Shown: one piece after another, positions 11,504 through 22,789 of the stretch
Layout of the letters: each line of letters starts with the position of its first letter
How positions within the stretch are numbered: position 1 is the stretch's first letter
Source: Bagarius yarrelli
Taxonomy: Eukaryota; Chordata; Actinopteri; Siluriformes; Sisoridae
NCBI GenBank assembly: GCA_005784505.1
Contig: VCAZ01000238.1
Span: forward strand, 278,501 to 342,500
Reading direction: 5' to 3'
DNA length: 64,000 nucleotides
The notes under the pieces: generated by a model
Told to the model about the DNA's origin: nothing
Seen by the model: the letters and a program-made list of their open reading frames with translations, nothing else
Databases searched by the model: none
Made by a program: the position numbers and the translations under genes

Positions 11504-14500
11504 AGAATAATTTCTCAGTATAGGTGAAACATTTAAATGCTAAAAAACATAATCAATCAACAAATCACAAACGAACTTACGTTACTGTCCTTGCTGTGGT
11601 TGTAGAAGAACAAACAGTTTCCGCACAACGAAGCCCAGAACTTGCGGCCAATCTAATCCCAGCAACAGAAAAACAAAACAGTCTTTTAGCCACAGTGACA
11701 ACATAGCTACTACCAGCTAGTTTTACTAGTAGCTGCTTATGTGCCAGAGACGTAGCTAAGGGTTTTCAGAGCCCGGGAACAAAGTCAGTTTTTGCGCCCC
11801 CTCCTGGCCCCCCAGTGACAAGGTGTGAGCCATAAGGGGGCCATCATGCTTTTCTGAAAGTTTTTGAGTTTTAGAACATGAAAAGTTGCATTTCATGGCA
11901 TATTTTTAGGGAATGAAGAGGATAAAAAAAGTAAAATGACTAAGGCAACAACGGAACTTTGAAGATTTAATTAAGGAAAACATTTTATTCTGAAATCAAT
12001 TTGGCGCCCCCAGATGCTGCGCCCCGGGGACAGGTGTCTCCCCCTAATGTTGAGGTTGAGGAGGTCTGTTGGGGTTCCAGTTCATCCCAGTGGCGTTGAG
12101 TCAGAATCAGGACTCTGTACAGGACATAAGAGTTCTTCCACTCCAATCAGATCACAGCATGTCTTTATGAAATCAGGGGTTTTGTGCACAGGGACATTGT
12201 CATGCTGGGACAGAGTTTTAGTCCCTAAGTTCCACTGAAGACATTTAGTTGAAAGACACAGTGATGTGTGTATGTTGTTGACAGGTTCTGACTAACATTG
12301 CTGAGTTATGGGGGTGTTTCTTCTGCTGAAATGGCCAAACAGGTTTATTGGAATGAGAGGAATGCAGGAAACAGTGACCGATTAAAACAGGTCTGGTGGT
12401 GTTTTAACCTAGAAGGAGTTCATGGTGGAAGATTCCTCCAGAAATACCCAGCGTCTATGTTGTGTATTGTAATAAAATATTTCTGGGCCACATCACATCA
12501 CCGACACACTTTCTATCTGTACTCATTTTCCAGCTGTGTCAGTCCTGAACCGATACACTAATGACTTAATGATGAACCGATTAACAGATCAAAACAAAGA
12601 CGTGTCATCCAGTGCGCTTTACATATGAACGTTCTCTCACACACAAACAGGTGAAAAAAATCTACCTCTGTAAAACGCTTGCAGGAAATCTGCAGTGGAC
12701 GATGTCATGCTCTAGATAGGAGCAAGTTTAGAACAAGTTTAGAACATAGAACAAGTTTAGAACAAGTTTAGAACATAGAACAAGTTTGATTAACGACGTG
12801 CCAGAAAGCCGTCTGTCATTGCGGAGACATTTGAGTCGAAATCGTAGAGTCAAACTTCACGTTTATCCAGAGACTCATTTCAGCAGTGACGGTCAAGACA
12901 CCTGATTGGCGTTGAAGAACTGGAAGCTCAATGATGCTGGACTGCTAATCATAATATAAGCTGCCACTGCTGGGCCCCGAAGCAAGGCCCTTAACCCTAA
13001 TCTGCTCTGATCAACTGAGACAAAGGGACTACATGTAAGTCGCATGTGATAAATGCAGCTGAATGTTATAAACAACCTGCAGAATGAGAAACCCGCAGCT
13101 AACAGAGAAACTTTATCACCATGACATCCAGTGGCAGAAATGCAATAAAATCAGTGTTGTGAGGATTTCGTGATAAAAATATTTTAAGTTTTTTTAAGTT
13201 TTAATAGTTTTTATCTTCATCAGGTTGCCATTTTATGCCAAATGGAGCCTTCTAAAGTTTCTCCACAGGGCAAACTGTCCACTGTGAAATTCACCCCAAA
13301 CATTCGAGTTTCCAATAAAAATAACCCAGATAATTAGACTGTGAATCAGAGGGTCCTGAGATCAATTTCCAGCACCACCAAGCAGCCACTGCTGGGCCCC
13401 TGAGCAAGGCCCTTAACCCTGAATGGCTCAGTCAGTTGCTAAAAATAGAATAGAGACGAATGTAAGTCGGTGTCAATAAGTGCGTCTGTCAAATACCAGA
13501 AATGTAAATGTAAATTCCATTTGGCTTAAAAATAAAAGAATTTTGACTTTCATGCACACACACACACACACACACACGCACACACACACACACTAACCCT
13601 GGAAAGCTCGACGCTAAAAATTTTATTAACCTTTAACTAACGTTTAAAAGTTAATTCACAAATAAACTACTGCAGGTGCGCTTTCTTTTTTTTTTTTAAA
13701 CCAAACGCTTATGTGAAGCAAGTGTGTGTGTGTGTGTGTGTGTGTCTGTGTGCGTGTGTGTATTCTGAAAGAGGCATTAGGTTGTTTAACCAGTTCTCAT
13801 ATGTGATATAAAAGCTCAAAAAAGAAAAAACAAATCTTTGCATAAATATGTGCACCCCTTCAACTAAAACTAATATCCATAAAACTTCTTTTTCTTCTAC
13901 TTCATTTTATATTTTTTTCTTTGTTTTTTGTTAAACATATAATAAATTCTTTCCACACAGTTCCAAACTTCGGTAATATTTCTCACGAGTCTTTGAGAAA
14001 TCTGAGCTAAACACGGAGCTCATTCTATCACAGAGGATCTAAAGAAACTATTTGCGTAAAGAAAAGCGTTTGGCGATAAAGACGTGATTTGGCGTGCGAT
14101 AGTAGGCGGTCCAGAGAAGTACCAGAGAAAAACCTGCTGACAGAAAAGCTAATCGTCCAATCATCTGATCAGTGGAAGAGATTAGATGGAAAACTTTATT
14201 GCAGAAACCTGCGGGAAACCTGAGACAGTGTGTCACGTGACTGACGCTCACTCACACGCCCTGTATAGCCTCTTCACGCTGATCCGAGAGCAGAAGATCT
14301 GCTATGACTCTTTACAAAGCCTTATAGTGCACATATCCACACTTTATGAAGTTATTCCTCGATTAGGATCGTTCTATGACCTTTAATAAATCATTACTAT
14401 CATTCGTCAGTAATTAACTAAAAATGATTCTGTCACTGCTGCTCCACCTCAGTGAAGAAACCAGCCAGAGCAAAGTCCAGAGTGTGTGTCCAACAGATCC

Positions 14501-16948
14501 ATAAGATGTTATCACCAATACTATGGGCTCTGTTACGTGTGCTTTACGCGTCTTCCTCTAAAATTCACAGACGTCTAGAACCACAAACCCTGTTCCAGCA
14601 TAACAATTCCCATTCTGCACAAAACCCCTGCTCTCCATGAAGACATGCTGCGTTCATGTCCTGTACAGAGTGACCTAGTCGTTTTATTTAACGATGCAGT
14701 TTTAGCAGTTTTATAGTTGCAGCTTACTGGCAGCTCCATTACATAAAAACCAAACAGCTGAACATTCCACATGAGTCTATGGAGAAATTTGAGCTAAACG
14801 AGGAAGCTCATTCTACCACGGAGGATTTAGAGAAACTATTTGCGCAACGAAGCGTTTGGGTGATAAAGGCGTGATTTGGCATGCGAGCATCCAGAGAAAC
14901 ACCAGAGAAAATCGTCTAATTATCAGATCAGTGGAAGGAAAAAAATCTCATCAGTTATTGCAGAAAGCTGATGCTGGATGCTCACACACAAACACACACA
15001 CACAAACACACACACCCTGTTTACTTCTTCACGTTAAGATTCGAGAGATTCCATCTTATATTACACCAGAGCTCTTCTGGATTCTGATTGGTCAGTAAGT
15101 GTCGTTTCTTCGTTGATGTGATAAAGCAGCTAAAAAAAAACAACAACAGATAGTTGAATAAGTATGTGCACCCCTTCAACTGAAAACTTATCACGTTAAA
15201 ACCTCTTTTGATTGTACTTCATTTTGCAAAACTTTTTATTGCAAAAAATGCTCCAATCATAATTCTTAATTAAGAATAATTCGGATTATTCTCCTCACAT
15301 CCCCTCATCAGTCTCCACACTTACTTATTGCAGAAACCTGTGCAAAACCTGCGCCATTTGCAGCATTGGGCAGACGTTCTTATCCGGAGCGATTTACATT
15401 TATCTCTTTATACAACTGAGCAATTGGGGGTTTAGGGCCTTGCTCAGGGGCCCAACAGTGACAACTTGGTGGTGCTGGGATTCAAATTCCAAAGTTCCAG
15501 TTAACAGTCCAACACCTTTACCACCACTGCACTATCACTTCCCGTCATGGTGTGATTCACAGATTTCATTAATACACCCCTTAACAGCAGGTCTGGTGAG
15601 GTGTTTCCTGGTGTGCAGAACTACCAGAAGGTGACAGAACGCTATAGAGCTACATTTAGAGAGCATTAAACAATGACAGAATCATCAGAATGTTTGTTTT
15701 GATCTGTGGACATCATTAAAAGCTCCTCCAATGGGCAGGTGAGCATCAGAACTGGAACATGGAGCAATAAGAGATCTATCAGTGTGAAGTTCTGGAACAC
15801 CATGTGATCTTCTTAAACATTGCTGCAGCTAAATTTACACTGAATTTACACTGCAGTTCTCGATGCTCAGTTCTGATTTTGTGACCATGTCCGATTTTTT
15901 TGATGACTCGCTTACATTATCTTTTGAAACATGACCTGTATCCCACATCTGTATTTACACTTTACACGGAAAAACAACCCAATGCAGACGTACTGACCGG
16001 AAAAGAAAGTAAAATGGAGTGAAAATCAATAGACGCAATGAAATTAGGTGGTGAAAACAAAGAGGAGAGCCCTTGTTTCAGCACTATATATTATAAATAT
16101 TCTTTTTTTAAGTGAAATATATCGCTGTTGACGGGTAAAAAATTCTATCTGTCTGATTACATGACATGACAGACGCTAATGAATGTATCAGATTTATATC
16201 CGATTTATTACCACATATTAATATCTGCATTTTCACCACATGTATCACATGACCCAATAAGCAGGAAGCTCAAAAAAGTCCAATATTTCCAGATGTGTTA
16301 CAGGTCATTAATATACATCAGGATCTGCAGTGTAAATACGACTAATGACGTCTGAAACCCAGCTGAATGATCAGAATATCAGAATTCCAGCTGTTTTTTC
16401 ATCCCATCTGTACCACACTGGAGAAAAAGAATCGGATTCGGTTTTAAAGGGACGGCTGATTATGTTTTCTGTTTAAGCTCTACATAATTAAGTGTTTAGT
16501 AGAAACCGTTTGTTCTATTCATCAGTAACCACTAATTACCACCAATTACCTCCTAACTGCTTCTTAATGTAAGTAACATCACACACTTACTCCAGCGTGT
16601 GAAACCTCCTGCTAAAATCATTTCTCTCCATGTTTTTACAGGTTATCCAGCTACCAGGTAAACCAGTCCACCTGTAGAACTCCAGATTAGTTTGTCTGCA
16701 TTATAAACAATAAAGAAATCTGTCGTTTTGTTCAGTGTCTTATTTTTTTTGTCTTTTTAGAAGCTGATCTGAAGTGAAAAACTTAAAGTAAAAGAAATGA
16801 AATCTCTGTTATTTTAGTTTGAGTTATTTAAGTTGTGAAGGTGATTTTATTCAGTGAAAAAGAAAAGAAATAGTTCAGATTCCATGAGAAAAATCTTAAA
16901 TCTTTAGTGTAAAACTCTCTAATTACAAACATCAGCTAATTATAATGG

Positions 16949-16992
<44 letters not shown>

Positions 16993-18416
16993 CAGTCCTT
17001 TCAGGAGCTTTATTTTTACTATGTTTCTTACTATTTTTAAGATCAATTTATTTTTATTTTAAAAACACGTATCCTGTGTTTGCATTCTTTATATAAGAAA
17101 CTGTTCAGTCATCATTTCTCTTCATTTCAAACGTTTTTTTAACTCTTTCAGCATCGAGTCAATCGGCATTTAGACCAAGATTCACATCGTAAATATTCAG
17201 CTGAAATTAGTTTTACTTATAAGACCAGTAATATTTATATTTATATATATTTTCCGTATCATCTATACGTATACTAACAGGGAACGGTTCCACAACACTC
17301 CTTAACGTTCTTTAAAGGTTATCTAAATGTTATTTTAAAACATGTTAAGATAATGTTTATGGAACGTTCTAATAACATTATAATACAATAATTACAGTTG
17401 ATTACAATACTTCTTGTAATGTTAAGAGAAAACAAGTAATGTTTTTAGAATGTTCTTATGGCGTTATACGTATCTTGTGAACGTTCTTAAAATGTTTAAA
17501 GACAACATTCTTTAAACAACACCAGAAACAACCATAAAACAGGACATTTTTACAATTTTGGAATATTTGAAAAAAGTGTTCCTAAACAGGGCATGGGCCG
17601 TCTCTCCGGGCATGGGCAGGGGCGGGCTGAGCCCATCCAAACGTCTGTCTTGCCCACCCAATTAAAGTTTGGTAAAGACGGCGGTGTACAAATGTGTTTT
17701 TTTCTTATGTGCGATTTATGATTTGATGAAAGCAGCCTGAGGCCCCGCTGAGTTGATGAAGGGGTGAAGAAATCTCCGACCAATCACAACGCAGGACCCA
17801 AGAGTTTCCCATTTTTGATTGGCTGTCGGTAACGGTGCGGTCTATACAAGAATATTAGTACAACAATATTTTTGCTATTCCATCATTTAATAAGTTACAT
17901 TTTACAAAGTCTCTATTTCCTCAACCCCACCCCCAAAAACTGCCCACCTGGGGTATCTGTCTGCCCAGCATTTTATGGTTGTTAAAAACCAGGCCTGTTC
18001 CTAAATAACCAAAACAGAACATTTAAAAAACGTTCTCAGGGCTGTATTATCTAGTTTAGAGAACCACTGATCAGGAACACTTTAACAACTTTCACTAACG
18101 TTCTTAAGATAATGCTCATGGAACGTTCTCCTAACGTTTTTAATCGTTCCTCTACGTTAAAAATCGTTCCTCGAACAACATCAGAAAGCAACATAAAAAA
18201 AACAGCAATAAAATAAAGTCTAATTGACGTCCTGCAAACTGGACTTCCGTTCCCAAATCACTGAAACAGAACGATGTGGAAAAAAAATGCAGCTTAAATG
18301 TATTTATTAGAAATAAAACTCACTTTATCCTTAAACGACCTCTTCTCTAAAAACCCCTCGTAGTAACAGGGGGGCAGCTGGGATTTAGTCCGCGGCGCGC
18401 GCCTTGGCGTCTCCAT
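2947..18416 (-). CDS. stap2: stap2: signal-transducing adaptor protein 2 (PH-SH2 adaptor), 14 coding exons
   Basis: Cytoplasmic adaptor of tyrosine-kinase and STAT signalling (family knowledge). Exons, 5' to 3': 18416-18324, 11652-11581, 11460-11341, 9941-9885, 8319-8138, 7328-7209, 6807-6739, 5597-5498, 5304-5215, 5084-5034, 4669-4628, 4066-4016, 3467-3426, 2999-2947 (TGA). About 380 aa, against roughly 400 in human. The start METPRRAP is followed by LPPCYYEGFLEKRSFKDK, the PH onset. Exons 2-4 continue the PH domain (GRKFWASL, YVEKLDL, LWKGFIISVV). Exons 5-8 carry the SH2 domain, with GNLLLRP holding the phosphotyrosine-binding Arg (about residue 197) and FRHYRV. Exon 9 has DKENGE, shared with mammalian STAP2. 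Exon 10 has EENIYLNA, a candidate phosphotyrosine site. The C-terminus DLTAELNKLFQQRAVSE matches the mammalian end. Exons 11 and 13 are duplicates. The exon 7/8 junction is one base short of frame. Splice sites are read by eye and family consensus. Confidence 0.9.
3210..3475 (-). repeat. Intragenic duplication, copy 2 (stap2 exon 13 and its downstream intron)
   Basis: This segment resembles 4485-4680. Both contain a 42-bp exon ending in PRNPG, the same donor context (CCCAG followed by GTA), and an AT-rich downstream intron with matching blocks such as TTTATTTCTGTCA and ATATTTAAAT. The exon here encodes DEKEGPQTVLPRNPG. It is part of stap2. Confidence 0.75.
4485..4680 (-). repeat. Intragenic duplication, copy 1 (stap2 exon 11 and its downstream intron)
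   Basis: Partner of 3210-3475. The exon encodes DEEDVPPIVKPRNPG. Both copies are 42 bp with phase 1 at each end, so either can be skipped or repeated without changing frame. In both, the acceptor follows a sense-strand TG tract. Confidence 0.75.
4721..4918. repeat. (GAGAA)n / (GGAGA)n microsatellite in stap2 intron 10
   Basis: About 200 bp of GAGAA-type pentamers grading into GAGGA units at the right end. On the stap2 sense strand this is a long pyrimidine tract (TTCTC)n lying 50-250 bases upstream of the exon 11 acceptor. Confidence 0.95.
7085..7160 (-). mobile_element. tRNA-derived SINE head fragment
   Basis: Contains GGGAATCGAACCTATGATCTT and CTTAACCACTGTGTTAGC. Reversed, these are a pol III B-box-like GGTTCGATTCCC and an A-box-like region. 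This matches the head of the SINE family seen elsewhere in the window but lacks its tail. Confidence 0.6.
8540..8850 (+). mobile_element. RTE-type LINE 3' fragment, copy 1
   Basis: Matches the tails of copies 2 and 3: GTTTAGAGACA, GCAGAGCTAAAGATGTTGAG, a decayed form of the segment encoding RFSLGV.RLDRI, then ATATGATAAATGAGGACATG. Several indels and an internal deletion show it is dead. It lies in the intron between stap2 exons 4 and 5, antisense to stap2. Confidence 0.7.
9400..9860. repeat. Diffuse repeats of a CCAATAAGAT...GGAGAATAAACCT motif in stap2 intron 4
   Basis: Roughly 50-60 bp irregular units recur from about 9400 to 9850, each with AGCCAATAAGAT and AGAATAAAC. A sparser set with CCAATNAG and GGAGTCTGA lies at 7490-7810. 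These look like degenerate minisatellites within introns. No coding content was seen. Confidence 0.55.
10147..10350 (-). mobile_element. tRNA-derived SINE, near full length
   Basis: On the minus strand it begins with a tRNA-like head (TAAGGTGTTGAACTGC, then GGGTTCAATTCCCAGC as B box). It continues through GGGGTCCAACAGTGG-type sequence and ends with AGTCGCTCTGGATACGGACG-like sequence and AATGTAAATG. This is the commonest SINE family in the window, with at least ten copies. Confidence 0.75.
10425..11275 (-). mobile_element. RTE-type LINE 3' fragment, copy 2, with internal minisatellite
   Basis: The minus strand encodes the C-terminal tail of an RTE-clade reverse transcriptase: MLRFSLGVMRLDRIRNEF, then RLRWFGHVQRRNSEYIGRR. 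Upstream, at 11225-11275, it encodes KVYKTVVRPAMMYGLET. Between these, the segment coding MMYGLETVVRPA is amplified into a tandem array (10745-11225). The polymerase core is absent, so the copy is 5'-truncated and dead. Confidence 0.8.
10745..11225 (-). repeat. 35-36-bp minisatellite derived from LINE coding sequence
   Basis: About 13 units of CATAGCTG(G)TCTCACCACT followed by GTCTCTAAACCATACAT. The 36-bp form encodes a 12-residue repeat, MMYGLETVVRPA. Units missing one G shift frame. The array is flanked by unique LINE sequence on both sides, so it expanded inside the element. Confidence 0.85.
12010..12560 (+). repeat. Interspersed repeat of unknown class
   Basis: Contains AAATCAGGGGTTTTGTGCACAGGGACATTGTCATGCTGGGACAG-type sequence near 12170-12215. 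The same block, diverged and inverted, occurs at 14575-14640. Sequence of this kind is widespread in fish genomes (recollection), but I cannot name the family. The short ORFs across it are not gene-like. Confidence 0.5.
12940..13065 (+). mobile_element. Degenerate tRNA-derived SINE
   Basis: Shows GCCACTGCTGGGCCCCGAAGCAAGGCCCTTAACCCT followed by a damaged tail (ATGTAAGTCGCATGTGATAAATGC). The tRNA-like head is barely recognisable. Confidence 0.6.
13335..13512 (+). mobile_element. tRNA-derived SINE
   Basis: Head with GATCAATTTCCAGCACCACC (B-box region), then GGGCCCCTGAGCAAGGCCCTTAACCC, then GTCTGTCAAATACCAG and the AATGTAAATG tail. It has the same architecture as the other SINE copies. Confidence 0.75.
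13790..15350 (+). repeat. Two-and-a-half diverged direct repeats of a ~0.7-1.3 kb unit
   Basis: TATGTGCACCCCTTCAACT occurs at about 13848 and 15163. GAGCTAAAC...GCTCATTCTA...GAAACTATTTGCG...AAAGCGTTTGG...GATAAAG..GTGATTTGGC occurs at about 14010-14095 and 14790-14882. CAGAGAA...ACCAGAGAAAA and TATTGCAGAAA follow in each. A third partial copy of the terminal part lies near 15330. The copies have diverged by substitution and by insertion of other repeats. Confidence 0.6.
14455..14660 (-). repeat. Second copy of the 12010-12560 repeat family, inverted
   Basis: The reverse complement reads AGCAGGGGTTTTGTGCAGAATGGGAATTGTTATGCTGGAACAGGG, clearly related to 12170-12215 in the other orientation. It also contains an antisense-only ORF that is not a gene. 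Confidence 0.5.
15340..15545 (-). mobile_element. tRNA-derived SINE
   Basis: On the plus strand it reads GGCAGACGTTCTTATCCGGAGCGATTTAC, then TTGGGGGTTTAGGGCCTTGCTCAGGGGCCCAACAGTG, then TGGTGCTGGGATTC...CACTTCCC. This is the reverse complement of a full SINE of the common family. Confidence 0.75.
17280..18200. repeat. AACGTT-rich degenerate repeat, split by a DNA transposon
   Basis: Variants of GGAACGTTCT, AACGTTCTTAAAATGTT and TTAACGTTCC recur at least ten times on both sides of the insertion at 17587-17997. The palindromic core and loose spacing suggest an old interspersed or satellite repeat. No coding content was seen. Confidence 0.6.
17587..17997. mobile_element. hAT-like non-autonomous DNA transposon with 8-bp target-site duplication
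   Basis: The 411-bp insert begins CAGGGCATGGGCC and ends AACCAGGCCTG, giving partly matching inverted ends. It is flanked by perfect copies of TTCCTAAA at 17579-17586 and 17998-18005. An 8-bp duplication with CAGG ends is typical of hAT elements. There is no transposase ORF. Confidence 0.7.
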
Positions 18417-18543
18417 GCGCACGTACAAAACCGTCTGGACCGCGAAGCAAGAAACACACACACACTCACACACACACACACACACTCTGTTACAGTTCAA
18501 GTCGTAATGACATGTTAGTGCACCTGTCGCGCCCTATAAACGT

Positions 18544-18578
<35 letters not shown>

Positions 18579-18829
18579 GGATAAAGGTCGTGCTCGTGTC
18601 TTCCACAGGTGAGTCAGGTCCCGCCCATCGCTTAATATTATTGGCTGATAAATAAGGCAACAAAGTACAATTATACTGAAATAATTATGTTTTCTGGCGC
18701 GTTTAAAAGAAAGACGAGGACAATCAGGTCATGTGACTCAGAGGATGTGACTGTAGTGTCCTGTCCTCATTGTCTCACCTCTTCCTCTTGTCATTTATTC
18801 TAGCATTAAAAACATCTTGGAGAAGTGGA

Positions 18830-18985
18830 ACAGTGGAGGTGAAAGGTTAAAGTCGTTTACTGCTAATTAAAAGGGTCATGGGTTTAAATCCCAGAGCCAT
18901 CAGTCTGCCATCATTGGGCCCCTGAGCAGGGCCCTTAAACCCCAACTAATGTATCATGTGTTTGCAAGAGCAAAAATTCACTTGA
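18830..18985 (+). mobile_element. tRNA-derived SINE
   Basis: Carries GGGTTTAAATCCCAGAGCCATCAGTC (B-box region) and ATTGGGCCCCTGAGCAGGGCCCTTAAACCCC. The 3' tail is truncated. Confidence 0.65.
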
Positions 18986-19014
18986 ACATACAGTGTGTAG
19001 AACTTTTTTGTGGT

Positions 19015-19170
19015 GGGTGCAGCGGTTAAGGTGTTGGACTGCTGATTGGGTTCGTTTCCTGCCCCTTACCAAACTGCCCGCATCTGAGCAAGACCCTTAA
19101 CCAAATCCAAATGGCAGAAATATTTATAACGACAGGAAATGATGTCATGTGATATAAAGTGCTTAAATCC
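19015..19170 (+). mobile_element. tRNA-derived SINE
   Basis: Head GGTGCAGCGGTTAAGGTGTTGGACTGCTGATTGGGTTCG with A- and B-box spacing, then CTGAGCAAGACCCTTAACC. It lies immediately downstream of the copy at 18830. Confidence 0.65.
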
Positions 19171-19263
19171 ACTGGTTGTATTTGTAGGAAATGTAAAATA
19201 AACATATGGAGCGTTCAGGGGTTAAACACATGTAGTGATAACAGCCTGCTGTAATTATAGTGA

Positions 19264-19301
<38 letters not shown>

Positions 19302-20533
19302 CCTAAAATCATCATGCAGTCCAAACCGTAACACCCACAGAGCTGAAACTTGGTCAGACTTTAGTAGTTTGGACAAACAGCATCCCAATCGGCGTTAAGG
19401 GGTTAAACCGGGTCACCAGAGGACCACATCTGCTCCCGTGTTGTAGATCATGTGTGTTTGTGCTCCATGTTTGTTTATGTTGTCTGTCTTGTTCCCTTCG
19501 TTGTGTTCAGGTTTATATTTAACCTTTATAACTAATTACAGCGTTAATTACTGTTCAATCACCCAAAAAAGTTTACATGCTTCATAAGTGGACATGTGGA
19601 CATTTTCTGAAGAAAATATGAGTGGTGCTCGCCAGGACCTTATTATTACACTTGTTATGCCAGGGAATAAGCGTGTGTAGAAGATGAATAAATGAGTGAA
19701 TAAATGAATAAATGAATGAATGCTGTTGTCTTTGATATGTTTATCATTATTGTGACTCACTAATATGCCTGTTACATTAATAAGGCTTAATGACATCACT
19801 ATGACACTTGTGATGCAGTAATTAAGGCTAATTTCTTTCAGAATTTCTTACAGCCCTTCAGGGTTATGAGTCATGAGTCATAACCCCCCCCCCCCCAACC
19901 CCCCCCCCCGAGTGTCGTTCTGATCGACCTCCATTAACCTTGTCTAATAGGCACTTGTTTTTTATGGCCAGTGGCGGCCATGTTTTTGTAGATTAACATG
20001 TCCTAAGAGACATTTGTGCCACTGAGACCAAAGACACTTCATACCAATTTTCCAGTCAATCAGATTGACGACTGCGCAGTTATTGCCGTTTTATGCTGAT
20101 TAGACCAATAAAGTCTGACCAAGTTTTAGGATCAGTTTTAGGGAATAATATTAATAATAATAATAATAATAATAATGAGAGAAAATCCCTCACTATGTGC
20201 TGAGTTATATTTGTGAGACTACATTATCTAAATTTCATGCTTTTACTAGTGTGTCATCATCCAATGCGGACGGGGGAAAACCTCAAACAGGAAGTTCATT
20301 CTGCAATAAATAAACTGAGGAAAATGACATTCTAGCTTTATTCTAGCTAATAAAAAGCCAAAACCTTTAATGAAACATGAATATGATGTACTAGTGCAAT
20401 AAAATACTAGATGAATTATGTTAATATCATGTTTCTGTTTACAGAAGTAGATTATTTGTGTTAAATTGTGTTTGGGTGGACGGGACAGCATGATTTGGGG
20501 TAATTAGGACAGTGTTTAAGGGCTATGCTAATG

Positions 20534-20534
20534 A

Positions 20535-20613
<79 letters not shown>
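20534..20613. repeat. (CAAT)n tetranucleotide microsatellite
   Basis: About 20 uninterrupted copies of AATC/CAAT. It reads as repeated INQS residues in one frame but is not a gene. Confidence 0.98.
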
Positions 20614-20614
<1 letters not shown>

Positions 20615-22789
20615 CACTTACAATGAAAAAACACTGTGTGTGTTCTGTGTGCTGTAAACTGGTGGTTCTGATGTTTAGTGAATTTCGAGGAAGAGAATAA
20701 TAATAATGTAGTTAATATAATATTTTTTATAGACAATAATAATAATATAAATTTAGTTTTATATAAAAAATTGCGTAACAGATTATTTTAACAGAGATAA
20801 ACAGGAAGTCCTTATGATAAAAAAAAAATCTGCATATAAAATTATAAAATATTAAATTATGAATTAACTTACAGGCTCATTAAAATAAGTCAATGATATT
20901 TTCTATCCCAATGACCCAAAACCCGTAATCAGTAAAAAACAGTTTAGATGAAAGTGTATGTCACGCCCCCTTTTACTATAAATTCATATTATTATGGGTT
21001 GGGATGAGGTTTTAAATTGAACATTAATTTACTACAGGCAGAGACGTCGCCAGTGAGGCGGGAAAGTGGTGATAATTATAGGGGTCCCCACTGCCCAGGA
21101 GGCCCCACAAAATCCAGCAGTTGTACAGTAAAGGTGGTGGGGACCCACATTAATATTTTTTAGGGGGGCCCCAAATCCACTAGCTGCGGCCCTGACCACA
21201 GGTGAAGAAACCCTAATTCAGAGGTTGTAAATGAGGCATTCAGGGCTCACACACTCATACACACTAGTATTCTGAAATAAATGTCATAAATGTCGTAAAT
21301 AAACGTATAAACAACCCAAAAGAACAATCAAACTTGACAAAGTTGTTAAAAGAGTGCCGTTCGGTTGCCATCTAGTGGCTAAATGGTGTTAAGCAAGTGA
21401 TATTAGATAACCGTAAGTCTCATATTATACAATCAAGATATGTTCGCTGTGAACCCGCCAAAAATCGAACCTTTGGGTAAAAGAGTTACACACACAGAGG
21501 AGAGAAAATGCTAAATATGAAATGTTTATTCGAATAATCATTTTCTTTGTATATCGAATCAGTGTGTCGAATCAGCAATCCCGAAACGCACGGCTATAAC
21601 AATGGCTGAGAAGTGGGCAATAGGACACAGGGAGGAAGGAAAGGTGGACAATAAATAAAACAAACGGACAAAATGTGTCTTTATTAATGATATAACAGTT
21701 TATTAACAACGTCTTTAATGTTATTTTGATTTATAAATATGCACAAATTCACTTTAAAACTAGTGCAACGCCGAAATAAACCGACACCAACGGTAGCCAT
21801 GGCTACGTTCCAAACCGCATACTAACGTCCTAAACAGTAACCCTAGAATGGACCGCTTTTCTAGGTGACTTATGATTTTGGCCTACTATCAAGTAGGCTA
21901 GTGTGCGGTTTGTGACGCAGCCCGTGGTTTTTTATTCGAGTAACAGCTTTATTACCACAGACGGGGTAAAAAAAGTGGGCAGAAAAACAACACGCTTATT
22001 ATCGGGGACCTGATAAATAAATAAAAGCGCCGATCGGTAAAAATGGGTAAGAATAAACACCAAAATATATTTAAAAAAAATAAAGATTTGTTTAAAATGT
22101 AAATAACAATAAAATCCAGGAGGCCGCAGGGAACAAAGATAAAGCAGGAGCGCGCGCGCATCACTTATTTATACAAAAACATTTATACAAAAACGATGAA
22201 TGATTAAAATATAATTTATATATATTCACTGCATAAACACCGAGTTATGTGTAATATACACAGGTTATAACGGTTCGTTGTGTGCTGTGTGTAGTACAGT
22301 GTGTTTGTACACAATAATCAGTAATGTCGCATTAATTACATGATGTCCTTTAATATTAATAAAATAAACTGTAAAAGACGGATTTTTTTTTTGACTGTTT
22401 GTTGTTTTTAACACCGAAACTGATATTTTTCTTCTCTGATTAAAACATCAGTCTTTCGGAAATTCCTAATAAATAAATATACTGAAGATGCGACACTTTC
22501 AGACGCTTTTTAGTGACAGTCGCTGGATGATGACGTAATAATAAACTCAGTTATCCTTTATTACACACTCAGAAGTTGTAGTTTTAGTCTAAAGGGTTAA
22601 TCCGAGTGTAGATTAGATTAAAAAGGAGTTTGATTAGAATAAACTGTTTGATTAGAGTTGATTTGAGTTTGGGGTTTGGAGTCGATCAGACTTTTGGTTA
22701 GAATCCATTAGAATTCAGTTGATTGGAATTACGATTAGAATCGATTAGAGTTATAATTAGATTCATGATTCGAGTCAATTAGACGCTTC

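Larger units (their letters stand above)
11653..18323 (-). other. stap2 intron 1: 6.7 kb of repeats and simple sequence
   Basis: No coding exon was recognised here. It contains SINE copies (12940-13065, 13335-13512, 15340-15545), two inverted copies of another interspersed repeat (12010-12560, 14455-14660), a local tandem repeat (13790-15350), and a hAT-like insertion inside an AACGTT-rich repeat (17280-18200). It also has (TG)n near 13724 and (ATT)n at 16950-16992. Confidence 0.7.

Noticed and set aside
12671..12712. A possible minus-strand exon (CTAG acceptor, MTSSTADFLQAFYR, GTAGAT donor) in stap2 intron 1
   Set aside because: Exons 1 and 2 already join in phase 0 across the conserved PH sequence (FKDK then IGRKFW), and this peptide has no counterpart in STAP2.
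21602..21655. ATGGCTGAGAAG... as the missing first exon of mpnd
   Set aside because: The usable donors end in phase 0 or 2, whereas the exon at 23633 needs phase 1. Joining in the other phases gives early stops.
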